DNA from: Leptodactylus fallax
Lineage: Eukaryota; Chordata; Amphibia; Anura; Leptodactylidae
Reading direction: 5' to 3'
DNA: 64,000 bases
Assembly (NCBI GenBank): GCA_947044405.1
Contig: CAMRHE010000197.1
Location: 2,542,001 to 2,606,000, forward strand
In this document: piece after piece, positions 44,301 to 57,578 of the stretch
How positions within the stretch are numbered: the first letter of the stretch is position 1
How the letters are laid out: each line of letters starts with the position of its first letter
Made by a program: the position numbers and the translations under genes
The notes under the pieces: model-generated
Databases searched by the model: none
Told to the model about the DNA's origin: nothing
Seen by the model: the letters and a program-made list of their open reading frames with translations, nothing else

Positions 44301-47300
44301 ATGAACTCAACCCTGCTACATCAGACACACTTAGAACATGTACATCTTTAATGGGGTTTGCAGGACAAATGTGACCCTTCCAGCATGTGCTTACTTCTTG
44401 CTACTTTCTAAAATTCCCGCATGAATATTCCTTTTAAAAGAGATATCTCCTGCCACAACTCTGTGTGTATTTTGTGACGCTAACACAGAGAAAAAATATG
44501 CATCTATATAAATCAAGTTTCATAATGTTCTTGGCTACAGCCACTGGCATCAAAGGTGATAAGCAGCATGGTGTCAATAGCAGATCAACCCTATTATCAC
44601 AGTGCGTGCGCAACCTAAAACAAAATAAATCCCCCTATCTATTTCTTCTGCTGGCTTCCAGTCCACAAACTATCTCAGCAAGCAAGCCAACCGCGGCAAA
44701 GTTACTGAGGAGCATTTATCTTTCAGCTTTAACCTGCTCATCACTGCCTGGACTTATGATAATGTTCCATTAGCCAGGATAAACAGAGGCAGGCTTCTCA
44801 TTGCTGTGCTTTTACAGGTTCTTGGTTGGAGAGCATTGATTAGTCTTGAAGTATTGCCTAAGTATTACCTGGCCTGTAATGCCCATTCTTAAGAACCACA
44901 AATTACTGTGTAGCAGGAAGGAAATCAAGCCGTGGATAATTGTAGGGATTCAGATCAGAATAAACATGTAGCGCAAAGCAGCCAACAACACGGCAGACAG
45001 AAGGCATTTAGGCCGTTGATAATCCTTTCAGTGTGTTGAAAACTTCAAACGCTGATAAAAGACCCGCTACAAATGCCAGCACTTGTCATATAGGTATTAA
45101 ACCAAGGAGCCTACATTTTATAACCAATTGGTTAATCTGATAATATAATAAGTAGATGAAAAGTATATGCTAACCTAAGATCGATCAATGACGATTTTCT
45201 TGACAATGACATAACTATGCAAGCGCAAGTACTGTCCTCTCCCTACTGCAGCTTGTGCCAGATTCATCAACAGGGTACATAATGATATAGATTTAAAACA
45301 ATGCCAGGTAAGATAAGTGACAGAAATTGGGGATTTTTTTGTGTCGGGACTCTGATGCCTGGCCACATTTTGAAGGAGTTGTAGTTGGATGAATACCATA
45401 TTTTTCTATGTATTTACATATGGAAAATGTCAGAAATACATTGATAAATCTTCCTCAAGATACTGGCAGCTCTGTGCTTTGGTTTACAGCAGTGACATCC
45501 TATGTGTGTCAGGTGACACCTGCCGCCAATGACAGACCTCAGCGGTGACCTCTTTACAAATTACATGTAATTGACAGACCTCAGCAGTGCCATTTGGGAA
45601 GAGGTCACTACTGAGGCCTGTTGGTTGTAGAAGAAACCTTCCCTGAAACAAGAAGTCACTGCTGATGTCAGCCAAGACCTGTAAAAAGAAACACAAAGCT
45701 GCCAGTGCTGGAAACAGAGGACCAGGGAGAGGAGAGTAAATTTTTGCATGTTATTGTCACTATCTGCAGCACAGAGTAATGTTAAAAAAAAGGTGGAAAA
45801 CCCCTTTAAATATTCTTAACATAGACATAGTGAGGAAGAAAAAGTAATGAAAATGAATCTGAATTCTGCTGTAATTTGCGCCAAAAAACTGTGATACATG
45901 CATTACACAACACTTTAAATACCCTTTAACAATTATGTTGTTTAAGATACCTTCTGCACCTTGCACAACAAATGGGTGAGGCTTATCAGGAAAAGTACAG
46001 GGCTTGCAAGAAAAGGGGAATGGTTTAATATGAAACATTGTGTGCCAAACACAAAACATTTTTGATACATTTTTAGGTGTAAAGTTAGACTAAAGAGTCT
46101 AGAAGTGGACCACGTTTTCAAACAGCAATAGACATTTTAAAAAATCTGGCGTAGTTTAAGACTGTCTAATCTAACTAAGTATGCATGAATATTAATAAAT
46201 GTGCCCCACAACTTTTTATAGAACTAAAATCAGTGAGCACGTAAAATCAGTGAACATGTAACTTATAGTAAAAAAAAGTGGTTGTCATGGGCAACAAAAC
46301 CCTCTGTATAGGCACAATACTACATTTGCCAACAGTCCTGACTTTGCTGGGGCAATCCTTGGAACTAGACTGAAAAATGGGCTAAGTTTATGGAAGTCCC
46401 AAAAGTGCAGTTTTGGGAACATTTACTGGCTATTTAGATGTTGGTAAGTACAGTACATTTTTAATTATTCTAATTCTATACAAGTTCCCATATGGAGACC
46501 CGAACTAAAAATCGGCACTAACAGAAAAATAAAGCCTTTACACAGATTGTGAGCTCCAAGAAAGTAAAACCCATTGAGGGTCAGGACTCAAGTTGTTACT
46601 ATATACAGTATTTTCAATACACGGTAAATGCAAAGCTTCTCTTAAGGGGAATAAATATTAAATGGCATCCACTGAAATTAAAATATGCCAGGGGCCCTTC
46701 ACGGTTTCAAGGGGACCATCTCTGTTACTTCAATATGGACATTGTATGGTGGGTTGTAAATCCAGGTAGCCCCTTCCTGATGCTTTAGGAATATTTTTCT
46801 ATTGCAATAAAATCTAATTTATATCTAATATTCATTTTACAAGTTTATTTTTAGATTTTTTTTCCTTATTAGCCTAAAATCAAAAAGACCGGCTGTTTAA
46901 CACAACTGTCATCAAGTGACAACTGATCTGATATAGTGCCAGAAATTACATGAAATCCCATTGGCATCACAGATTCAGCAACTTTCATTTAACATATGGG
47001 ACTTCTTTACCATAATGACATCAATGTAAAGAAATAATAAATATTCAATGTGTCATTCAGGCCTTAAACATGACTTGGAATTACTTTACATGTGGGTGTA
47101 AATATGAATGTTGACTATAAAAAGCCAGAAAACTTGAGCTCTCTCCTAGGCCAGTGCCACACTGCGATTTCTTGGTGCACTAATAATTGATTTTAACTAT
47201 TGAGCTACAGTTAAAAACAATGCATTGGATTATATGCAATCTTGTGGTCAGCTGACACTCAATAGTTAAAATCAACCCGTAGTGCTACAGAAAGTTGCAA

Positions 47301-50300
47301 GGTAGCTCCGACCTACAGGCCACTACCTAAGCCATCTGCCGATTGCCGCAAACCGGATTATCTGTAATCAAGGTGGCAAATTTCTTTTGGCCATACTGTA
47401 CATTTCTACTGTAACCAGTCTTACATAGTGGCAACCTGTTTTCACTGTATGATGTCCACATACCCTGATAGGATACAAACAAGGTTTCTCTTCAAAAGAA
47501 ACGTCCTCTTTTAAGGAAGGGGTGAAAGATCACAATGCAGTGCATTCTATGCATGTAAACCAGCCTCAGTATACTTTTTGGAAAAGATAGTGCCACTGTG
47601 TTATAATAGTGCATAGGCTGATCAGTATTCTCATACTATCAACCAAACCTAACCAAATGCTGTAAATGTTAATTCCAGATGGGCAGAATCAGCGAGAAGA
47701 AATACTAATCCTACATTCAAGCCTCCAGAATGTTTTTTGGCTCATAGATGATTTTTTTTTCTTTAGTGAGCCCAGGCTCATAGATCGTTGGTGTTTAATG
47801 CACCCTGTAAGGATTGAGTTAAAGCTCTCATATGTTGCTGAGACACAGAAGGCAAAAGCTAACTTTGTGGTCAGATTGCAATGTTCGGCGTTCAGACTTT
47901 TTCTCACTTTCATTTCATGTTGTAGCCATTTCTTTTGATCATTCCATTCCTTGGCAAGCCTTGGGTCCTGGGTTACAGTACAAGCATAACAAATGTGCTG
48001 GAGACACCCTTTTAATAAGGCTATTTTATTAAGGGCACTTTGTATGTGTAGGATATTTTACTGTTTGGCAAATTGTGATAGCATGTGCATTGAAATGAGT
48101 AGCAGCAAGCAAGTTCAGCTTATTATTACACGTGTTAAAAGGGAAAGTTGAGGAAATGATTTTGTAAAAGAAAGTATTATAGTAAACCAAAGTCAAGTTA
48201 CTGTGATATGTATTGAATAGGAGTGTTGTACTACAGTATAGACTTGCAAGCAAATAATTTTACATAGTTTTGTATCTAGATGTATTGTATGTAATATTAT
48301 TTACTGGCACATACAGATGTAACAGAGTTCAATACTTAACACATTAACAACGCTGTGGCACAGAATGATAGATTTACTCTTTCAATGGTTTTTAATGGAT
48401 TGTGTTGGCTTCTGTGATCAAATATCACGGCGTAGAAAGTTATCACACTGCAGAGAGTGAAGTTAAACATTGCTACATCTGTTTGATAGTTTCAGCATCC
48501 CATATACATACTTTACACTAGGTTTGATACAGTCAATGGGAAATGTCTTTAGTCAGTCTTTAAAAATGTTTTTACATCATATGCATAAAAGGAGAAATAT
48601 TTTATGTTGTTGTGATTCATTTAACAAAAAAAATCTGGAAGACACATCAGTCATTGTGCAATATATTCATAAAACATTGGTGACATTTTCAAGTACACAA
48701 AATAGTGGGATATGTATGACAGTAAATATTTGTTATAACAGTTTCATGTGACACTTGGATCGCGAGACATTCTTAGGAATATGTCATACTACTGAGACAT
48801 TTTTTCAGAACAAAAATTGACTCCTAGAAGACAGGTTTTTATACATGACCCCCGTGTCTGTGTTTTCATATCTTCTAAATATAACATCTGGATATATTGT
48901 GTTTTTTTTGATGAGATCAATAGTCATCTATTGGAAGGTCGCAAAGTGGACCTTCAGGGAAGAAAATCATGTTGATGCATTATTAACTACATATCCTCAT
49001 AGGCAACAGTCCCTTACCAATTGACACTTTTCTAATAAGCAAACCTTAGAAGTCGCATTATTCTGTATTATAAAAAAAAGTTACCCTCATGTATTTTTTC
49101 ATAACTAGCAGTGTGAGCAAAAGGAAGAATGATGAGCACTCAAATCCCTTCTACAGAGTTAATATAATGCCTCCTGTACAAGATACCATAGGAGAGTGGG
49201 TGACTTTCATTACACTGACAAATGAAGAAATTTGCAATATATATAATATTTTTTTTACAAATTAATGGATTTTTTTTTTTTACTAATTATTATGGTGAAA
49301 TACACTGTAGTCCACAGGTTATATATGAACAGTGAAGTAGGATAGAATGGGCTGAAGTGTTCAGTATATGCTCATAGAGTGAACCATGGAATTATCATGT
49401 TCCTTTAGACAGAGATTCCCGCCCTTGACTGTTGCCCAAATGACCCGAACTTGTTGAGAAAAAAAAATCCTTGAAGTTTACAGAGAGACCCAACTACAAA
49501 GGCCAATTATAATCTTTCTTTCTAGTTGTGTTGGACATGACTTCAGATTAATGCACACAAGTGGAAATAATGAAAAGAAGCTAATTCTGTTTATGAACTG
49601 AGCCCAGAGGCTAAACCAATATAGTTAGGGGGGCTGTGATGGGCTGCCATCTCCCTAGGAAGTAGTGGGATAAATAATTTATGCATCAAAGGCCTGAGCT
49701 TGTGGCAACTTATCCTCGATTTTTAACCCCATGTTGCTAGCAAGTTCTGCACATCACTACAAGGTAAAAGGTCAGTTACATAGATGGATAAATTTCTTCA
49801 AAGGGAGACTTGGAACAGAAATCTGATCCACCTTTCTATTTTATAGATCAACTATCTCCTGCTTGTCTCACTGTGTACTTTGTGAACAGCCTGTTCTGTA
49901 CTGACAGATTTGTCGGTGAAGGCAACGTATCCTACAATCAATAGGGTCAGCAAGTTCATGGCATGATGTACTAAGATGTACACTTAGATGACATGTATGG
50001 GCTTTGCTTCCAATGTCACACTTAATGTATTGTAAAAACATGATGGACTGCAGAGTGGGGACGCTGCTTTGTCAGCAGATAGATGACAGGCATTGTCGCC
50101 ATCAGGGAGATCTCCAATCTTGTATGTTGGTAAAGATAAATATATCATTTTGGACATCAATGAGACAAATGTGCTAGCAACATTGAGGTGCAAAATATAT
50201 TAAGTGTTTTTTTTTTTTTTGCTAATGATTTTGTTATAAACACTTATGAACATGACTAAATAAGAGACTACCACAGCTCACACAGTATCCCTTACAAATA

Positions 50301-51032
50301 CAGATGTGGGGTCTTAAAGGAGTTGTTTTATGAAGACAAACCTACTATTATGCTCTGTTAAGGTATATGGATATCAGAGAGAAAGTTTTATGAGTGATTC
50401 CCATTCTGGCGGATTCAAGCAATGTCTGACTTGCTGTGGCTTCTGCCGGGTGTTGGGAGCCAGACCCACAACGATCTGTGGTAGCTCTAAACAGAAGGCA
50501 GTCTCTAATGAGACAACCCATTTAAGACTTATCCTCATCCAGTTGTTCACTAGCCAAATTTTGAAAAACATATTTTTCATTAAGAAATGTATAATAAAGC
50601 ATGAGAAAATACAAACGTTAAAAGAAGTTATTAAACATTTGACATTTTTAATGAAATTCAGGTTAGTGTTTTGTTCCATTATTCAAGCCAGTAATAAAAC
50701 ATACTTCCAACAGACTCAACAGCCACCTAATTGTAGATATCAACAGAGGCTAGTGAATGAATTGGGTACATGACAGCAATATCATTCACTAGTCAATCAA
50801 CCTGCTCTGCAACATGCCCCTAGTATGACTACGAGAGTTTAAACTACCGATGCATATTAGATGATTGTCGGCTGAAGCCATTGAAATTTCCCTACTGTGG
50901 CATCGGACTGTTTGTGTGTGGGGGGGGGGGGGGCGGTGAGGGGAATTTGGAAAACAAAATTGTAGAATATTTGAAATATTCATTGGCCAGTTCATGCAAG
51001 AGTACATGAAAGCACTGGCTGCATAGTAGGAG
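41379..51032. other. No gene recognised; candidate regulatory blocks and weak repeats
   Basis: Non-repetitive, compositionally mixed blocks occur at about 42500-42640, 43735-43985 (with GAGTCTAATTAAAGCTGTC), 44500-45000 and 49550-49760. They resemble conserved non-coding DNA by eye. At 47187-47204 and 47258-47275 an 18-bp inverted repeat (TTGATTTTAACTATTGAG) is spaced by 53 bp. About 45480-45800 looks like a diverged interspersed repeat. A 14-base G run lies at 50920-50933. A frame at 43085-43339 ends beside a GTAAGA donor-like word but has no recognised motif. Confidence 0.4.
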
Positions 51033-51162
51033 TTAGGCCTCTTGCACACAACAGTGAAAAACAGAACAGATGCAAAACGGACAATAAAAATGGACATTAA
51101 TGTCCATTTTTAACGGACGTTAGAGCCATAAAAAAAGACACTGCCATGTGCAAGAGGCCTTA
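51033..51162. mobile_element. Short MITE with GGCCTCTTGCACA ends
   Basis: TTAGGCCTCTTGCACACAAC at left and GTGCAAGAGGCCTTA at right form inverted ends of a 130-bp element. A perfect 26-bp palindrome sits in its middle (51086-51111, core ATGGACATTAATGTCCAT). Confidence 0.8.
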
Positions 51163-52467
51163 GGCTACAGTCAGACGACCGAGGTGCACCCAAGCGGAAG
51201 CTGTTTTCAGGGATCCTCCATACATTACAGTGTATGGAGGGATCCATGAAAACAGTCAAAAATAGGACATGACCTATATAATGATGGTCCATTACAACTG
51301 TCAAAATAACGGTCACATGAATAGTCCCCATTCACTGACATGGAATTGAATGCTGCCGTGAGATGTCATAGTCTGCCGTGTAGCCCAAGTCTGATACTAG
51401 TGAAAATCATTTACAAACTATAAACTCATAGAAAGAAACACTTAAAGATCTATAGCACTGAAGATGGAATTTTTGAAAAAGTTTACTTTTATATATCTAA
51501 TACATATTATTAAAGTTCTGCTAGAGTAAAAGTGCCAAGTGAATAAATCCACAGGATGTCTTTGTTGACTATTTACATTTTCCAGCCTCAGTTTTGCTAA
51601 TATACTTAATAAAATAATCTGCATAGCAAACACCTTACTGTAAATGTTTTACTGTGAACTGCCCTGCAGGAAGCAGCATGCTTGTCTCTTCTGAATTACA
51701 ATGTGAAATTAGCATTCCTCGGGAGTCTTTACCTATGATAAAGTACTGAATCATATTAAATATGCTTCTCTTGCTCCTGGGAAAGCACCAGGGCTGCTCT
51801 GGCAGTCCGGAGTTTCTCTCCTACTTGCACATGAGACGGACATTGGCATGTCTTGCTTGGATGTTTCCTACGGGGGTTCATCTGGTAAGCAGTGAGGGGA
51901 ATAGATGTCTGAGCCTCAGTGAGGTCGGCCTGCTGGAGCTTGACAGTTTCTGTCTCCGTACAATGAGAAAGAATCAATACTTGTGGACTGCGGCAGTGCC
52001 CTCGGTGTAGAACAACAAACATGCAGTGCCTGACACGTTTCTAGGTTCTCAGTGGCAGGGGCGCTTGTCTGATCTGTATCCAGGAGCTGCTAGGCTGGCT
52101 GTTCTTTGCATTTCTTGTCTTTTCAACCCCCCCTTCCCTCATCTCTGTGATGTCTCTAATACTTTGCTCAGGTAGAGAGAGGCATGTACTGTTGCTTGCA
52201 GCAAAATGTCACTCAATAAATCACACCTATCAGAGCTGTATGCACATACTGAGCCATGGCTTCTATGGGAAGGATCAGAAGGACAAAGCGCAGACTAGAT
52301 GCTGATAATTATAACCAAACTACTGCATTCGGGCGCTGATCGCTCTGCTGAAGAAGGCTTCCAGGCAGTCAAAGTAGAAGACAGGAAGAAAATTATATAC
52401 AAGATACAATGGAATTGTACAAGATACAATAGAAGAATAAAATTATTTTTAACAATGATGTCATGAA
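51163..52467. other. MITE-like piece, then a possible exon or promoter-like region
   Basis: 51163-51390 begins TAGGCTACAGTCAGACGACC and ends near CTGCCGTGTAGCCCAAG, fitting another inverted-repeat element. 51760-52120 is less AT-rich than its surroundings and includes an 82-codon frame (51762-52010) and a strong GTAAGC donor-like word at 51885. I do not recognise the protein and make no gene call. Confidence 0.35.
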
Positions 52468-53188
52468 TAGAGATAGGTGAATCAGTTTGTACCGAGCCAT
52501 GTTTGATCCAAATATTCCAAATTGTTCCTTTCTTTTTACGAAACCAAACAAATGGAGATTCGTCCTGGGTGAACTAAAATGGCTGCCACTTCAGAACCCA
52601 GAGTATAATAGGTGGTGACCCAGGAGAAGTGAAAAAAAAACAAAAACATTCATACTCACCTTCCCTTACCTCTTTTGGGCCTCCTCTTTTGGGCGTCCGA
52701 CGCTCTCTGGGTGGCGTCCGGAGCTCTGAGACCCATGACGTCACTGTGGCTGAGGCATCAGGGGTGACAGCATGTGAGCGCTAGTGGCCCAATCACAGGC
52801 CTCAGCATGACCGTGGGCCCATGATGTCATATAAGAGCACTGGACATAACCAGGAAAGCGCTGGAGGCTGTGAGGAAGCCCAAAAGTATGAATGTTTTTT
52901 ATTTTTTTTACACCTCCCCTGGGCCTCTACCTATTATACTCTGGGGTCTGAAGAGACCCCAGAGTATAATACTGTCACTTTAACTATGAAATAACTTTGG
53001 CTATGTTTGCCTTAGAGAGATAGACATTAGATAGATAGGTTCCTAGAAGTCCTGGGAGTGTTCTACACTTTGTTTTAAGTCAATTTAATGTGTGTTTCAC
53101 GCCGAACTTGTTTGACCCAAAACAAATCAGGGAACCGAATTGGCTGACCCCAAATCTAAACAAATCCTGAAGGGTTCGCCCATCTCTA
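52468..53188. mobile_element. MITE with TAGAGATGGGCGAA-like ends (0.72 kb)
   Basis: The left end is TAGAGATAGGTGAATC. The right end, reverse-complemented, is TAGAGATGGGCGAACCC. Further inside, the arms TTTGTACCGAGCC and GAACCGAATTGGC-type words echo each other. It contains a perfect 18-bp-arm hairpin at 52932-52971 and an inverted third copy of its AGAGTATAATAGG word near 52600. Non-coding. Confidence 0.75.
52932..52971. repeat. Perfect 18-bp-arm hairpin
   Basis: TATTATACTCTGGGGTCT, four-base loop GAAG, exact reverse complement. Lies inside the 52468-53188 MITE. Related words occur at about 55265 and 55525 in another element. Confidence 0.9.
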
Positions 53189-54619
53189 GTCTTGAAATCT
53201 GAGATAGGGTACACAAATAGGCAACATTCGGAAGTAGTTTAATGGAAATGGTGCTCATAAAATGATATAGTTTGTCATGTAACGCAGGAACTAAAACAAC
53301 AAAATATGGACAACTTTCGAAAATACCAAAACACAATAAAATAAGCTGTACTGTACTGTAACTTCAGTTCTTCCATCCGCTTTTTGCTTACTGTGCTGCT
53401 GCTGTGACGTCACATCATCAATTTCGTCACTGCTGCAGCCAATCAATGACCCCATGTGTGCGCCACTACAATGTACTGCTTATTTTATTGTTTTACAGCA
53501 TTTTTTAATGCTGTCCTATTTTTCAATCCCTTTAAAAATTAAGCAAAATGCACAAGGGCCAACATTAACTAACATTCTCCATCAAAAGAACAGTACCAAA
53601 GGAGAATGACTTCTTGGAATGACTTATATGCCATTTACATCAGCAGTAATAATCCACTGAGTAAAGTTTTACTTTATATTAAAAATGTACCATAGCTTGC
53701 TCTTCATCCATCAACTACACCTAGGACAATACAAAACAATGGCTTGCTGACTTGATGCTCCTGCAACATAAGAAGTCTAAGCACAGTTTAGATATTATAT
53801 TAGGTATAGGTCCCAAGACTTGCAATGGGCAATTTACAAACCAGTTTTTACCCTAAAGATAGATACTTTTTACGTAAGGAAGATCTTTGGCATAAAAAAA
53901 ACTCCATATATCTATAGTATTCCCTTGAGTCTCTAACATTAATGTCGGTAATGTTGAGTCAGACCTGGCAGTAAAATATATTGTCGGTTTCTTGTTATCA
54001 TGGTTTATATGCATATATCTGACCCTGACATTCTTTTATAACCCTCTTCTCATAAGGTTACTATGAGCTCAGATATGTAAATCTGTGACAATCTTCATTA
54101 AATATGTTGATGTAATTTTCCAACAGTTGGGAAGCACAGGAGTTAGGCAGAATGTCTTTGTTTTGTCTGACAGCATCATTTTATAGAAACATCCCTTGTA
54201 TAAATCCCTTCAGCATATATCATGTGGCTTTATTTGCTTTGGAAATCATTTTGCACTAGGTCTGTTGTTTTCACTAAATTATTTTCCAGAACGTGTGCCA
54301 TTAGCCAAGTTGGCTTGAAATAAAGCATAGGACAGTTTTTGTCTGCCTCAAATACTTCTGATTCCTCACTGCTTCCCCTCACCCCAAACACTTTTGTAGT
54401 TTAAGCCCAAGCAGGCAAAATGTAAATACGAAAAAAATCCTTTGTAAAATGGTGAAGAGAGCAAAGTTATCCCAATACTGTAACGGTAAGGCACAAATGA
54501 AAGCACAGAAGATGTCACAAGTATTTGGGGGCCACCAAAGATCTGCATTTATCACTGAGGGAACTGGAAAGTGACTGAAGCAGTCATGGAACCCACTGAA
54601 ACTCAGGACCTATCTTCAT
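53189..54619. other. No gene recognised
   Basis: AT-rich DNA with no recognised repeat or exon. Short words such as GCTGCTGCTG near 53396 are not extended. Confidence 0.5.
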
Positions 54620-54962
54620 TTAAGATGACCTGCTATCTCCAATGACATGGACATTTTAGAAAACAATATTGTATTTTCCATTAAAATAGCAATTTCAGAG
54701 CATCCTTTCCTATAACTAGGTTGTGCTGTTGCTCTGTTTTTCTCTTAACATTGTGACACTGCCCAGTCAGTGCTGACATGTAAGGACATACCCCTTTTAC
54801 AAGGAAAATAGAAACGCCCAGTTGTCAATTTATTTATACATTTCTATGAGATATATAGGTGAGAAGGTGCACAACACAGGTGCCCCAAAAATGTTATTTC
54901 ATGTCAAATACAAGGATTTACTAAAATACATAAGTCAAAAGAGGTAACATATCCTCTTCAAA
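54620..54962. mobile_element. TTAA-type MITE, AGAGGA..CTGTCACCTC family, copy 1
   Basis: The left end is TTAAGATGACCTGCTATCTC. The right end, in complement, is TTGAAGAGGATATGTTACCTC. It shares internal words with 57159-57578 (CAGTTGTCAATTTATTT, GACATGT). Both ends are diverged. Confidence 0.6.
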
Positions 54963-55091
54963 GCCACTTTATACTGCATTTATTCATTTGGCATGTAATG
55001 ATTGCCCTTGAGTGGGGTGCTCCCACATATTGCTCATATTTGGCAAAAGCAAGTAACACCTGTAATGTAATCTTATGAACCATACATCATA

Positions 55092-55601
55092 CAGGGGCGT
55101 AACTACCGGGGTAGCAGCAGTAACCCCAGCAGGTAACGGGACCTATTTACTTACCAATCCTTGCAACTGCTCATGGCCGCCTGTGCTTACCATTATGCGG
55201 AGGCGGCTGTGAGCAGGAGCGGGGATCGGTAAGTGAGGCCGCGGACTGCGAACCCCACAGACCCCCGAGTATAATGATCGGAGGGCCATAGGGAGGTGAG
55301 GGAACATAAAAATCACTGACTTACCTCTTCTACGCTCCGCAGGCTTTGGGCCTCTTTGGTGATGTCACGTGGCGTCGCGACGTATAATGACGCAGGCCCG
55401 GCTCACGCGAGATTTGGTCCAAGATTGAAGATGGCCGAAGTAGCGCACCGGAGTGCACCAGAGCCAGGAAGAGGTAAGTGACATTGTTTTTTTTTGTTTG
55501 TATCCTCCACTGGGTCTCCGATCATTATACTCTTGGGTCTGAAAAGGGGGGGCATGTAAAATGTTCACCTTGGGGCCCAGCCATTCCTAGTTACACCACT
55601 G
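55092..55601. mobile_element. hAT-like MITE, CAGGGGCGTAACTA ends
   Basis: CAGGGGCGTAACTACCGGGG at left and, in complement, CAGTGGTGTAACTAGGAATG at right. A 510-bp GC-richer element. The 8-bp flanks (acatcata, caagcata) agree at only five positions, so no duplication is claimed. It contains the CGAGTATAATGATCGG / CCGATCATTATACTC inverted pair. Confidence 0.75.
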
Positions 55602-57158
55602 CAAGCATATATGCTTATCCACCAACTATTAACTGTGATGGATCCTACCACTTCTGGATTTTAATATGATGCACTGGATATAATGTGGTCTTTGTGTTAA
55701 GAGTAATTTCATCTGTGGAGAGACATGTAAGGAGATGCCCATGCATAAAATGGGACAGTCCAGCAGTGCAGTGGATGGAAAATTACCGCTTAGCATTGCA
55801 GGCCTATTATTAGAGTAATTCTTGCTTATAAAATAAATGGATTGTCATAACATTCATTTTGGAAAAACCCATTATACTGTACAATTATATTGTTGTAAAC
55901 CAGGACTTCAATATGATAACCTATTACTAGATCCTCAAAGTTCCTACAATATAAGTGGGTCAACACATCGCCCTATTTTCATGTGAGGCTACTAGACTAC
56001 GATTTTAGTCATACAGTCCAATCCACGTGTGTGCCGCCATCTGAATGGCATGATTCAACCAATGAGTGGTGCAACTAATCTCTTCTATAACTGAATGGGA
56101 ATGAGGAGGAGGCATAATTTGCCCATCTGTCTTTATTCCTATACACTATCTATTGAAGGGTGACTGTCACAACACTTCTATAAGTTTTGTCTCCAGTGTT
56201 GTATCAGATTGTAATAAAGTGCAATCAGTCGATCCCTGGAAGTGGCCCCAAAGGCAAGCAACTGACGCTATCTAGCCTAGGCCTTAGAAAAAAATAAGAA
56301 GTTGCCAAAGAATCTATTCTTATTTTATAATATTTTAGCAAAATGCTTTAAAAATGAACACATCTACAGAATATGAACAAGCAACTACCCAAACAGTGAA
56401 ATGGCTTAAGCAATTGACCGCTAACCTGAATAGCAGCAAGTATGTTACAGCAGCCTTCGGAGCCCTTGAAAGTGTGAAAGCAGTGTTTTCTATGTTGAGG
56501 CTTTACGTTTATGCAATTCGTTATACACAAGGCAAGACCCTTGAGGACAAGTATACAGTGACCTGATATCTTAACAAGAGAAGGTTTGTTTTGTGCAGGC
56601 AAGTGGAATGAAGTAGGAGCGAGTGTTCGTCATCTGGAGTGACCCACTGGAGGGGAAGTCTCTAGCTGCGGAATGCTGAGAGCTCTCCTTGGAGAGACAA
56701 TTATCACAGCAGGGCAAGACTAAACACATGCATATTTATGGTCTACACACATACTTGTTGTCTACTGTATTGTTTCAAGGTATTTACTGTTAGCTTTCAG
56801 TTGTATCTTTTGTAATATGGTTATGGAAATTCCAGCTGCGGTTGTCAGAAAATTGTACAAAATTAGAATATGATGCACTTTTACATATAAGCATCACTTA
56901 CTATTCACAAGATCCAATGCTATGGATGATTATACACAATTATGAAATAATATTTTTCACAAGGATTTTGAAGACCATTAGTATGTTGGCATAACTTTCT
57001 TTTGATGAAAATAAATAGCTCTATCTGAGGAGACATTCCCTTGTTTTAATACATCAGACGTGATACAGAGCACAGCTTCTCAGGGCTGAGTGCTAACATT
57101 GATTGATAAAATTGCATGCTTTAGATCACCATTTTAAGTATTTGATATATTTATGAGG
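55602..57158. other. No gene recognised
   Basis: AT-rich, no clear repeat. Two opposite chance frames overlap at 56348-56602. A 70-codon plus-strand frame there (MNTSTEYEQATTQTVKWLKQ) has no recognised family. Confidence 0.45.
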
Positions 57159-57578
57159 TTAAAGAGGACTGTCACCTCTCCTGACATGTCTGCTTTAGTA
57201 AACCCATAAATTCCCCATGATATATCAATTCTGGAGCAACTTTTCCCAATACTGCGTGTTGTGTTGTTACTCTGTTATACATGCTAGAAAAGTCTAAATA
57301 TATTAATAGCTGGGTGTTATCATTTCCCTTCTCAAAGTGGTATACACAGTCTGTACAGTGTCAGAGTAACAGTTTCAGACCAGAGTCAGCACAGTCTGGC
57401 CAGCGACAGAGTGTATAGGGACAGTCAGATGTTCATTCAGTCACACATTCCCAGGAAGTGTAGCAGAGGAACATCACAATGCAGGGTTCTAGTAAAATAT
57501 GTTCAATAATTTATACTTCTTGGGGAATGCAAGTGTTTACAAAACAGACATGTTAGGAGATAAGACAGGTTCTCTAAA
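57159..57578. mobile_element. TTAA-type MITE, AGAGGA..CTGTCACCTC family, copy 2
   Basis: Left TTAAAGAGGACTGTCACCTC then TCCTGACATGTCTG. Right, in complement, TTTTAGAGAACCTGTCTTATC then TCCTAACATGTCTG. The pairing extends about 45 bp. Non-coding. Confidence 0.7.
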
